Shown here: in pieces, positions 15,084-23,643 of the stretch | Layout: each line of letters starts with the position of its first letter | Numbering within the stretch: the stretch's first letter is position 1 | NCBI GenBank assembly: GCA_021734525.1 | Contig: JAIPIW010000006.1 | Location: 1 to 41,218 of the forward strand | DNA: 41,218 nucleotides | Direction: 5' to 3' | Source of the DNA: Candidatus Altimarinota bacterium | GTDB lineage: Bacteria; Patescibacteriota; Gracilibacteria; UBA4473 | Program-made: the position numbers and the translations under genes | The notes under the pieces: generated by a model | The model's input: only the letters and a program-made list of their open reading frames with translations | Told to the model about the DNA's origin: nothing | The model's database searches: none

Positions 15084-15934
15084 TATATAATTCTATTATT
15101 ACTAATAGTATGGACTATATCTTCTATCTTGAATTAATAATTCAAGACGTTGGCGTTTTAACCTTCCGTATTTAGAAGGTTCTGTTTCTAATGAAACAAG
15201 TCTCTACGGGGTTTAACTTTCTAATTCCACCATCTTATATTCCATGGAAGGAATAATATGTGGCGAAACTATCTGCATAAACAAAGGGATTGATTCCTTA
15301 TAGATTCTAATTCTGTGATACTTTTTATCCTTATTCATTCTCGCTCTAATCTTCATCTGTCGTAACAAATGTAGTAATCTTCGTTGATCTAGAAAGGAAA
15401 ATTGTTGTGTATTGAGATAAATATCTCGATCACGACATTTACTTCCATCATCCATAAACCAAACCGCTAAAATCAATGGGTCTAATTCTAGATTCTGGGG
15501 AATAATTTTCCGTCCATCTTCGTAAAAGTCATGAAACATTTTAGTGATTTCTGGATGTTGCTTAGTAGTAAACCTATAAGCCATCCTTCCTTCATTTGTT
15601 TCCCGCTCTACTGGCGGACTCTTACAAAGAGATTCTAAAATACTGTATTTCCAATCAACGTACTGCTTTGCTTTCAAACTATGATTTATTTCTAAAAAAG
15701 CATCTTTTCTTCCATCTATAATTCTCAAATATCCGTCCCCCAAAATCGATCCGATTATGAGAGATTTTTGTTTAGCTGTTAAACTTCCCACGGCATTGTC
15801 CATAAATTAAATAGGGCTAACTATCTTCGTTCATCATAAATTTTTTGGGAAAATTTACAATTGAACAGTTTATGGATTTCACCGTTATAAGCCAATCTTC
15901 TGGTAGTATATCACTATACTACGCACCCCGATTG
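15084..15934 (-). mobile_element. Group I intron 2 in 23S (E. coli site 2500), apparent terminal A
   Basis: An 851-nt insertion between exon ends ...CGGCACCT and CGATGTCGG, equivalent to a break after U2500, in the peptidyl-transferase centre. P1 forms between GCACCT and GGGTGC just inside the intron, with U-G at the splice site. The core words ACGGTGAAATCC / GGACAATGCCGT, GTAGAGACT and AAGATATAGTCC are present, and P9 is CTATTA-GTAA-TAATAG. The last intron base must be A (15084), or C if the junction is shifted by one, not the usual G. The core words closely resemble intron 1, so the two are probably related. Confidence 0.9.
15213..15803 (-). CDS. LAGLIDADG-type homing endonuclease of intron 2
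   Basis: A 196-residue protein of the LAGLIDADG DNA endonuclease family, the divergent kind with two motif-like helices: LIIGSILGDGYL (15-26) and LAVWFMDDGS (near 110-120). Both end in the acidic residue expected in the active site. It would cut intronless 23S genes at the 2500 site. The start codon lies in the conserved core of the ribozyme: ATGGACAATGCCGTGGG is also the 3' strand of the P4 region, so translation and folding compete for the same bases. The frame ends 129 nt before the intron 3' end, leaving P7-P9 free. It is not obviously similar to the enzyme of intron 1, so the two related introns carry different endonucleases. Confidence 0.92.
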   Translation of the reverse strand: MDNAVGSLTAKQKSLIIGSILGDGYLRIIDGRKDAFLEINHSLKAKQYVDWKYSILESLCKSPPVERETNEGRMAYRFTTKQHPEITKMFHDFYEDGRKIIPQNLELDPLILAVWFMDDGSKCRDRDIYLNTQQFSFLDQRRLLHLLRQMKIRARMNKDKKYHRIRIYKESIPLFMQIVSPHIIPSMEYKMVELES

Positions 15935-16172
15935 AGGTGCCGAACCGCTTCGTCGATATGAACTCTTGGAAGCGACTAGCCTGTTATCCCTGGCGTAACT
16001 TTTATCCGTTGAGCGATGCCCCACCCACGTGGTGACACCGGATCATTTTCACCGAGTTTCCTCCCTGCTCGACTTGTAAGTCTCACAGTCAGGCTGGCTT
16101 ATGCGAATACACGTCCACGTCGATTTCCATCCGACGCAAGCCAACCATTGCGCGCCTCCGTTACTCTTTAGG

Positions 16173-16532
16173 CAAGTTTGTTGCTAACTTTTTTTTCTAA
16201 GTTAGTGGTTTTCAATAAACGGAGTGTATATATCGAAAACTCCTGTCTGTCGCCAGACAGATCGGACTATATCTTCATCCTGAATTTAATTCAGGAGCTT
16301 GGCGTGTAGTCTCTGAGGATTTTACCCATAATAAAATAGGTAATCTTTCCTGCTGATCATCTCCACTTTTTCATTTTCAGGGTTCGCTTCACAGTTACCT
16401 GTAAAGTAGCCTAGAAAAAGATACTGAGGTGTTCCAGCATATAGCCAAGTACATTTTTATTTTCTTTCTTTCTAAATTACTGCGACGATGTTTGATTACT
16501 ATCACTAGTAACCCGCCCCCAACGTAAGGTCA
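16173..16532 (-). mobile_element. Group I intron 3 in 23S (about E. coli site 2262), no ORF
   Basis: A 360-nt insertion between GGGGCGGTCGCCT and CCTAAAGAGTAACGG, equivalent to a break after about U2262. P1 pairs CGCCT with GGGCG inside the intron with U-G at the splice site. The terminal base is G (16173). AAGATATAGTCC and CAGAGACTACACG give P7. GATCAGCAGGAAAG looks like a Q element of a different intron subgroup from introns 1 and 2. P9 has a GCGA loop. No ORF of useful length lies inside, so mobility is probably lost or depends on other enzymes. Confidence 0.88.
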
Positions 16533-16847
16533 AGGCGACCGCCCCAGTCAAACTCCCCACCAATCACTGTCCCCGAACCGGGTAACGGTCCAAGTAAGAA
16601 TTTCTGACATCCCAAGGGTGGTATCTCAAAGGTGACTCCATCTTAACTAGCGTCAAGACTTCCGAGTCTCCCACCTATTCTGAACATGACATACAAAAAT
16701 TCAGTGACAAGCTGGAGTAAAGCTGCACAGGGTCTTTTCGTCCTACCGTGCGTAAACGGCATTTTTACCGTTTCTGCAATTTCACCGAGTCTAAGCTTGA
16801 GACAGTTGCCAAATCATTACCCCATTCGTGCGGGTCAGAACTTACCT

Positions 16848-16899
<52 letters not shown>

Positions 16900-18269
16900 A
16901 GGGCTTCATTTCGACGCGTAAACGCCTCCACTTAACCTTCTGGCACTGGGCAGGGGTCAGCCCGTATACATCCTCTTGCGAGTTAGCACGGACCTGTGTT
17001 TTTGATAAACAGTTGCTTGGCATCTTTCGCTGCGCCCCACGTAAACGTGGGGAGTCCTTATCCCGAAGTTACGGACGCTGTATTGCCGAGTTCCTTAAGC
17101 TTAGTTATCTCGTTCGTCTGAGTATTCTCTACCCACCCACCAGTGTTGGATTGCGGTACGGACAGAATAAAATTAAGTTTAGACGCTTTTCTTGGCACCA
17201 GAATCATTGTTTTGGCTCCGTATCGCTACGAAGCAAGTATGCATAACACCTTGCGAAACAGAACGGATTTGCCTGATCTGCCATAAGCTCGATGCTTGCC
17301 CCGGAATTCATTAACCGGAAACAAATTTTCCCAATGCGTCACGCCATCACATTTTACCCTGGTACAGGAATATTAACCTGTTGTCCATCGACTACGCTTT
17401 TCAGCCTCGCCTTAGGACCGACTAACCCGACCTTGACTGCCAGTGGATCGGAAACCTGGGGTGTTCGACGATGCGGGTTTTAACCGCATTAAAGTTACTT
17501 ATGCCAACATTCTCACTTGTGGTCGCTCCACACGACCTCACAGTCGAGCTTCACTGCTCCCACAACGCTCTTCTACCTTCCATAATAAATTATGGAACCA
17601 CATCTTCGGTTATTACCTTTGCCCCGTTGAATTTTCGGCGCAAAATCGTTCGACCAGTAAGCTATTACGCACTTTTTAAAAGGTGGCTGCTTCTAAGCCA
17701 ACTTCCTGGCTGTTTAAACAATCTTACATCCTTTGCCACTCAGGTAATATTAGGGACCTTAGACGGTGGTCTGGGCTCTTTCCCTCGCGTCTACGGCACT
17801 TCGCTGTCGCAGACTGACTCCCCAGACAATCACAGAAGTATTCGAAGTTTGCTAGGAGTCGGTACGGTTGTTTACCGCCCTTCCCCAAACAGAGCTCTAC
17901 CCCTTCTGCTAGTAACTGGAGGCTATTCCTAAAAATATTTCGAAGAGAACCAGCTATCTCCGTGTTCGATGGTAATTTCAACTCTAGCCACAGGTCATCC
18001 AAGAGTTTTGCTGCACTCGGTGGTTCGGTCCTCCCCCAGTTTTTACACTGGGTTCAACCTGCCCATGGCTCGCTCACACGGTTTCGGGTCTAGCACATAA
18101 GACAGACGCCCTTATCGGACTCGCTTTCGCTGTGGCTCCGGGTGAATCTCCCTTAACCTGCCATATATGACTAACTCGTTGGCTCATTCTACAAAAGGCA
18201 CGCGGTCATCCCGAAGGACTCCCACTCCTTGAAAGTATACAATTTCACGTCTATTTCACTCCCCTTCCC

Positions 18270-18312
<43 letters not shown>

Positions 18313-18811
18313 ATCTGGTATTCTTTTTAGCCTTGGAAGGTGGTCCTCCCAGCTTCAAACCGGATTACACGTGTCCGATCCTACTCAGGATACTCCTACC
18401 ATATTGAATGATTTTCGAATACACGGCTGTCACGTTCTGTGGCGATTCTTTCCAGAATCTTCTTCTAATCAGACAATACAGATATTGGAGTCCTACAACC
18501 CCTATTATAAATAATAGGTTTGGGCTATTCCCATTTCGCTCGTCACTACTACGGGAATCTCTATTGATTTCTTTTCTCCGGCTACTGAGATATTTCAGTT
18601 CGCCGACTTCTCTCTATAAGCTTAATTGATTGGGCTTATAGTACCTGTAAACAGGTGGGTTTCCCCATTCGGAAATCTCCGGGTTATAACGCGTGATTGC
18701 TCGCTCCCCGAAGCTTATCGCAAGCTTCTACGTCCTTCTTCGAAAATACCAGTCAAGGGATCCGTTGTATACCTATATGTAACTTTTTTATGCTCCTGAT
18801 AAATCAGGAGA

Positions 18812-18950
18812 CTCAGACTTGAACATCTCTCGATGCGCAAATTGCAGAAAGCACTTTGCGTTTGTGATCTAAGAGCTTTAGGAAAAAGCTCTAGATCAAT
18901 AAATTTCAAATTTTCAAATTTTTACCGACAACGTAAAAGAACGTTTTTCT
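18812..18950 (-). ncRNA. 23S leader with 5' half of the processing stem
   Basis: The minus-strand leader before 23S contains TTGTCGGTAAAAATTTG (near 18943-18927), AAGTGCTTTCTGCAATTTGC (near 18857-18838) and AAGTCTGAG (18820-18812). Each is complementary, in reverse order, to the 23S-5S spacer. A hairpin CTCCTGAT-TT-ATCAGGAG follows (about 18810-18793), directly before mature 23S. The 64-codon frame read across this region is not a gene. Confidence 0.7.
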
Positions 18951-18985
18951 CCTTACTATAAACTTACAATTAGGAGAGCCGGACG

Positions 18986-19013
18986 ATTGTATAAACTAGA
19001 ATTGGATTGTCAA
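18986..19013 (-). promoter_or_regulatory. Promoter of the 23S-5S operon
   Basis: On the minus strand TTGACA (19013-19008), 16 nt spacer, TACAAT (18991-18986). It lies about 190 nt before mature 23S and about 18 nt after the small gene at 19031, so the rRNA unit can be transcribed without a 16S gene upstream. Confidence 0.8.
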
Positions 19014-19030
19014 ACTTTTTCTTCTGTTTT

Positions 19031-19180
19031 TTAAATATTCTTTATAACCTGGTTAGAATACTTATCTACTACCATTCCTATTTGTCGTGAATCAAGCGGA
19101 TTTCCGTTCTCATCAATAACTTCTGCTACTAAATCTGCACCTCTCTCCTTAAGGAGTTCCTGTTGGCTTTTATTAACCAT
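19031..19180 (-). CDS. Small hypothetical protein upstream of 23S
   Basis: A 49-residue ORF from ATG (19180-19178) to TAA (19033-19031). The sequence is acidic and soluble-looking, with ERGADLVAEVIDENGNPLDS in the middle and a predicted helix at each end. I recognise no family. Support for a real gene: a near-consensus promoter (TTGACA - 17 nt - TACAAT) starts about 30 nt upstream, AAGG lies 6 nt before the ATG as a Shine-Dalgarno sequence, and the composition is protein-like. It is the first gene of the transcript that may run into the 23S-5S operon, although that operon has its own promoter. Confidence 0.6.
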   Translation of the reverse strand: MVNKSQQELLKERGADLVAEVIDENGNPLDSRQIGMVVDKYSNQVIKNI

Positions 19181-19206
19181 TTTTGACCTTGTTAAAAAAT
19201 CGCGCG

Positions 19207-19235
19207 ATTGTAGCGGATTTAATGACTTATGTCAA
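19207..19235 (-). promoter_or_regulatory. Promoter of the 49-residue gene
   Basis: On the minus strand TTGACA (19235-19230), 17 nt, TACAAT (19212-19207): near consensus. It could also feed the rRNA operon as a distal promoter. Confidence 0.8.
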
Positions 19236-19257
19236 AACTTTTTTCACCCTTACTGAT

Positions 19258-21105
19258 TTACCACTGCTGAGCACAAAGAATATTAATCTTGTAATCTAAA
19301 CAACTATTACCATTGTCTATGGAGTAACAATATCCTCCAGCAGTATCTCTACCATCTCTACGACAGGTATAATTCTGCCCAGCATCCCGCCAGTCGGTAC
19401 CATCGGTAGTTTGACAAGCAATACCCCGAGGAGTTGCACAAGGCCACTGAGACTCTGAATTTAATTCCACATCGTTTGCACCAAAAACAGGAAAGTGAAG
19501 ATTCTGCCAATTCTGCCACCAAGCAAATGACTGATTTTTTTGCACAGAAACAGAAGCATTTACATCTGGACTAACACCATCTGAACAAGTAATAGAATAG
19601 GTAATCACATCTTGGTGTCCTATATTAACATCTCGATAACTAATTGTTTCCGATCCTCCAGCTGTATTTTTATTCCCAGTCCAAAGGTTTTGGTTATTAT
19701 CTGAAGCTGTACAACTAATTGGATTACCAGTAGTTTCCCACTCTAACTCTACCCACCCCTGATCATAAAGAGGATATTGTCCATTTAAATTTGGCTGTTG
19801 CATACCTGCCTCCACATCTTGCTTAACAACGTAATCCAAAGTTACTCCTAAATTTTCAGGAGGGTTGGGAATGGCTGAAACAGTTTCCGACCAAATTCCA
19901 TTACCAACTAAATTAGTAGCCCTAATTCGGTATTGGTAAGTATTCCCATTAATTAATCCCATATCAGTGTAAGAAGTATCATTTGCACCAGGATTGGACA
20001 CCAACCACCATGTTCCGTCTCCCGGATCTCTTTCTATTCTATATCCCGTAATTGGTGAGCCACCATTATCTGGTTCTATCCAAGATAAAGTTACCTGAGT
20101 ATTCCCTGAGGTGGCATTAAAGACCACCACTCCTCCTGGAACATCTGCTTGTTCTATAACAGTTACTGTTACCGCATCCTCATCATACTGATTCCCTACC
20201 CCATTACACCTAATAGTATAGGTAGTGTCATTATTAATATTATTAATTACCTCACTACCACCACTTGGATCTTTATCTCCAGCCCAAGCACCTCCACCTG
20301 TTCCCTGACAATTTATGGCACTCCCTGTCTCCCAAGACAAAGTTACTGATCCTCCTCGTGCTACTTGTTGTTGAGAGGAAGTTAATTCAACTGTCGCTGG
20401 ATTAATACTAACTATTAAACTAGCCGAATCTGTTCCTTCGATAGAACCATCACAATCTAAATCAAAAGAAGCTTCTTCTGTTAAGTCACCAGTATCTACA
20501 GTATTATCTGCCGTATCTACGATATCAACCCAGCTATCTGGACAACCATCTGTACAACTAAGGGTACAGGTAGACACATTTTCGTGTGTCCAGTCTAATG
20601 TTACAGAAGTATTATAATCTGCTGCACTAGGACTCGCTGTAAAACTAGTAATTCTGGCCTCTACTGTTGGTATTTCTACACAAGAAATACTGCCATCTTC
20701 TTCAAAACCATCCATAACAAATCCATCCTCACAAAGTTCATCTGGTACGGCAATATTGACTCCTAAAATCACACTTCCGGTAACTGTAACATCTGAACTA
20801 GATTCAACGCTACCAGTAGCGATAACATCACCACCAACTTGTAATTTCGCATCATATTCTGGGTCCATTCCTATTCCAATATTACCATTATCGTTACTAA
20901 GACCACGTGTTAACCCCAAAATCTGATTAAATTCTCCTGCTCGCAATCGTCCCGCCGCATCATCATTTAGATTATCTTGTTTCTCACCGATAGTTAGATT
21001 AAGGACTGCATAACCAATTCCAGCTAGTAAAACCCCTGCTCCAAAAAACAACACTCCTCGGAAGGACGAGATTATTTTGGACAGAAATTCTTTTTTATTA
21101 AACAT
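19258..21105 (-). CDS. Membrane-anchored surface protein 1 (Ig-like/FN3)
   Basis: A 615-residue protein with one N-terminal hydrophobic helix (about 17-37, GVLFFGAGVLLAGIGYAVLN) and an extracellular remainder. After the anchor comes a module shared with the next two genes: GRLRAGEFNQI (52-62), GNIGIGMDPEYDAKLQVGGD (74-93, as in tail-fibre and adhesin repeats) and a Cys pair in LCEDGFVMDGF...CVEIP. Then follow two Ig-like domains with Cys pairs, one fibronectin type III domain (about 318-412, ending TVSAIPNPP), another Ig-like domain, and a Cys-rich Trp-rich C-terminus (CATPRGIACQ, YTCRRDGRD). It probably functions in adhesion or as part of a surface coat (inference). It starts 20 nt after the stop of paralog 2, so the two are co-transcribed. 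Confidence 0.75.
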   Translation of the reverse strand: MFNKKEFLSKIISSFRGVLFFGAGVLLAGIGYAVLNLTIGEKQDNLNDDAAGRLRAGEFNQILGLTRGLSNDNGNIGIGMDPEYDAKLQVGGDVIATGSVESSSDVTVTGSVILGVNIAVPDELCEDGFVMDGFEEDGSISCVEIPTVEARITSFTASPSAADYNTSVTLDWTHENVSTCTLSCTDGCPDSWVDIVDTADNTVDTGDLTEEASFDLDCDGSIEGTDSASLIVSINPATVELTSSQQQVARGGSVTLSWETGSAINCQGTGGGAWAGDKDPSGGSEVINNINNDTTYTIRCNGVGNQYDEDAVTVTVIEQADVPGGVVVFNATSGNTQVTLSWIEPDNGGSPITGYRIERDPGDGTWWLVSNPGANDTSYTDMGLINGNTYQYRIRATNLVGNGIWSETVSAIPNPPENLGVTLDYVVKQDVEAGMQQPNLNGQYPLYDQGWVELEWETTGNPISCTASDNNQNLWTGNKNTAGGSETISYRDVNIGHQDVITYSITCSDGVSPDVNASVSVQKNQSFAWWQNWQNLHFPVFGANDVELNSESQWPCATPRGIACQTTDGTDWRDAGQNYTCRRDGRDTAGGYCYSIDNGNSCLDYKINILCAQQW

Positions 21106-21125
21106 TTTCTATTAAGTTTTAATTA

Positions 21126-23609
21126 TTATTGTTGACCTATTTCACAGATAGACGTCGATCCTGTACCAACTAAATTACCTTGTCCAAGCAGAGGACTGTC
21201 ATAAGCTTCAACAACAATAGAACGATACATACAATTGTCTGGCGGAGGAGGAAGTACTACAGGAGGATTAGTAAATGGTTCAGCCTTATAATTAGTATAA
21301 GAAGTGAAAATACGTGAGGTTCCATTAATGCTAGTACTATCATAAGCTGTCCCAGTATCATCAATATGCGTTTCCTCAATATCATATCGCTGTGCTCCAG
21401 GAACTGCTCCCCAGCTAGCGTTAAAGCCTACACCATAGTTAGCATCTAGTATTGGTGTGGTATTAATATTCATTGTATTAATACCTGGGAAATTCCCTAC
21501 TTGGATAGTATCGGCATAGAAAGCTGTCCCCCCTGGTGCTTCACAGGAAATAGTGAAATTTGTATTTTGAGTAACATTCTCTATAAATCCGCGACCGAAG
21601 AATGCTCCCCCTACTGCCTGATTATCCCAACTAACATCACAAGGTCCATCATTGTGGTAGGCGCTCCATTTAATCATTACCGAATCTCCATAATTTACTG
21701 GAGATGTTCCGTGTGGACTACGTAGTTCCACCGAAGCAATATATGGTTCATATATAACTTCTACACTATCGGTTACCTGTAATCCATCTATAGTGTGACA
21801 AGTCATTGAAAACTCCACTGAAGTATTAGTCCAAAAACCATCCTCGAAACCAAGTATGTTATCATTAACATTAGCACTTCCACTAGTAGCATTGGAATAT
21901 GTCCAAGGTTCTGATGGCAAATCATACATGGCTATTTCATGTGGTGTACAATAAATAGTTCCTTCGGAAGACCAAGTGACTGTTACATCTGGCAAAGGAA
22001 ACTGATTAGCCGAAATTATTCCTGGAGTAATGCTCAAAGTAAGAGATGGTTGTACTTCCAAAACTACTGTTCTGGTTGCTGACCAATTTCCATCTCCAAA
22101 AGCATTGGAAGCCCTAATACGATACTGATAAGTATCACCATTAGTTAAGCCAGTATGTATATATTGTCGTGAAGCAGCATTTTGGTTAGTTATCAAACTC
22201 CAAGTCCCCCCAGCATATCCTTCTATTCTGTATCCTGTTATTGGCGAACCACCATCGGCAGGTGCTGACCAGTCCAAAGTTACTTGTTCATTACCAGCCG
22301 TACCAGTAAAGACTGAAACTACTGCCGGTACAGTATCTCCCTCTTCCGGAATAGCAGAAACCGGAGCAGTCCAATTACTAGATCCTGCATCATTAATTGC
22401 TTTTATTGTATAAGAGTAGGTGGTACCAGCTACCAATCCTGTATTTATATAGGTGGTGTTAGATCCAGAATAAACAGGAACTCCTAGTCCAGAACGACGT
22501 AATTCATAACTTGTTGGATCTCCTCCTGGACCCTGTTGCCAATTAAGAGTGATTTGTTCTACTCCAGCAGTGGCTGTAAAGCTTATTGGTGTCCCCGGCA
22601 AAGAAACTGGACCGGCTGTTGGAACAACTGACTCTATACTTGACCAAGCACTTGCTCCTACTGCATTTACGGCCCTAACTTCATAGTCATACCGCACATC
22701 ATTATTTAGTCCTAAATCAGTATATGAGGAGGTAACATCTTCTAGTAGTGTCCAAGGTCCTTCCATCAGCCTCCTATTTAAATCATACTGAGTTATAAAA
22801 GCACCACCATTATTCGCAGGTGGAGACCAAGATAAAGTGGCTTGTGTATTCCCAGCAACTCCTTGTAGACCAGTAGGAACCCCAGGAACGGTCGCATCTG
22901 GATCCAAATCTTCTCCTACCAAACCGATACTAACTTCTACAGTTACCTCTGCTGACAGTTGTTCATCAACATCATCAACACAAGCAATAGTATAAGTATT
23001 TGTTTCTTGCAGATCTGTTAAGACCTCACTACCAGAAGTAGTGGTCGCTTCTGTCCAATCTGCTGCACAACTTACCATCCCCGCACTAGTCCAAGTTAGA
23101 GTGGTAGAATCTCCCACTTCCACAGAAAGCGGGTCTGCTTCTAAGTTCACTTCTCCTAAACCACCACCATCTCCAACAGCCATTTCTACACAAACTAACG
23201 CCCCTGTTCCAGAAAACCCTCGTAAAGCATAACCAGCTTCACATTTAGAACGTAAATTATTGGCAGTAATAGCTCCTTCGGTAATAATTTCTCCTATTAA
23301 ATTAACGTTTCCACCCACGTTTAGTTCTCCGGTAGCAAGAATATTTCCTGCTACGTGTAATTTTGCAGTTGGATCAATTCCTAAACCGAAGTTACCACTA
23401 TCTGTACTTACCTCCTGAAGAACCGCCGGAATCTGATTAAATTCACTAGCAGTTAATCTTCCAGAAGAATCATTGGCGTCATCATCTTTATCTACAATAC
23501 TTAAAGTAGTTACTACCGCATAAGATAGTCCAGCAACTATCATTCCCAAACCAAAGAATACTCCTCTCCGGAAGGAGTTCTTATTTTGACTTTGGTTTAG
23601 TTTAAACAT
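21126..23609 (-). CDS. Membrane-anchored surface protein 2 (three FN3 domains)
   Basis: An 827-residue paralog of its neighbours. Domains: anchor helix (16-36), GRLTASEFNQI (50-60), GNFGLGIDPTAKLHVAGNI (72-90), Cys pair 123/140, Ig-like domain (about 150-228, Cys 181/210), three fibronectin type III domains (about 242-330, 336-421, 427-518), and two further Ig-like domains with Cys pairs. A C-terminal domain (about 735-827) contains another disulphide-prone pair. The three FN3 copies share GYRIE, YEVRAVNA and YTIKAIND type strands and probably arose by duplication. It is expected at the cell surface. TATAAT inside a 20-bp palindrome lies 5 nt before the ATG, predicting a leaderless mRNA. Confidence 0.78.
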   Translation of the reverse strand: MFKLNQSQNKNSFRRGVFFGLGMIVAGLSYAVVTTLSIVDKDDDANDSSGRLTASEFNQIPAVLQEVSTDSGNFGLGIDPTAKLHVAGNILATGELNVGGNVNLIGEIITEGAITANNLRSKCEAGYALRGFSGTGALVCVEMAVGDGGGLGEVNLEADPLSVEVGDSTTLTWTSAGMVSCAADWTEATTTSGSEVLTDLQETNTYTIACVDDVDEQLSAEVTVEVSIGLVGEDLDPDATVPGVPTGLQGVAGNTQATLSWSPPANNGGAFITQYDLNRRLMEGPWTLLEDVTSSYTDLGLNNDVRYDYEVRAVNAVGASAWSSIESVVPTAGPVSLPGTPISFTATAGVEQITLNWQQGPGGDPTSYELRRSGLGVPVYSGSNTTYINTGLVAGTTYSYTIKAINDAGSSNWTAPVSAIPEEGDTVPAVVSVFTGTAGNEQVTLDWSAPADGGSPITGYRIEGYAGGTWSLITNQNAASRQYIHTGLTNGDTYQYRIRASNAFGDGNWSATRTVVLEVQPSLTLSITPGIISANQFPLPDVTVTWSSEGTIYCTPHEIAMYDLPSEPWTYSNATSGSANVNDNILGFEDGFWTNTSVEFSMTCHTIDGLQVTDSVEVIYEPYIASVELRSPHGTSPVNYGDSVMIKWSAYHNDGPCDVSWDNQAVGGAFFGRGFIENVTQNTNFTISCEAPGGTAFYADTIQVGNFPGINTMNINTTPILDANYGVGFNASWGAVPGAQRYDIEETHIDDTGTAYDSTSINGTSRIFTSYTNYKAEPFTNPPVVLPPPPDNCMYRSIVVEAYDSPLLGQGNLVGTGSTSICEIGQQ

Positions 23610-23613
23610 TTCT

Positions 23614-23643
23614 TATTATATTATAATATAATACTACTGACCA
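23614..23643 (-). promoter_or_regulatory. Promoter/palindrome before surface protein 2
   Basis: On the minus strand TGGTCA (23643-23638), 17 nt, TATAAT (23620-23615), then AAGAA and the ATG. The -10 lies within a perfect 20-bp palindrome TATTATATTATAATATAATA (23614-23633), whose core is shared with the thrS-gap intergenic region. Confidence 0.5.

Noticed and set aside
18715-18909. 64-codon frame on the minus strand
   Set aside because: It covers the 23S 5' end and its leader stem; the base pairing explains the sequence.
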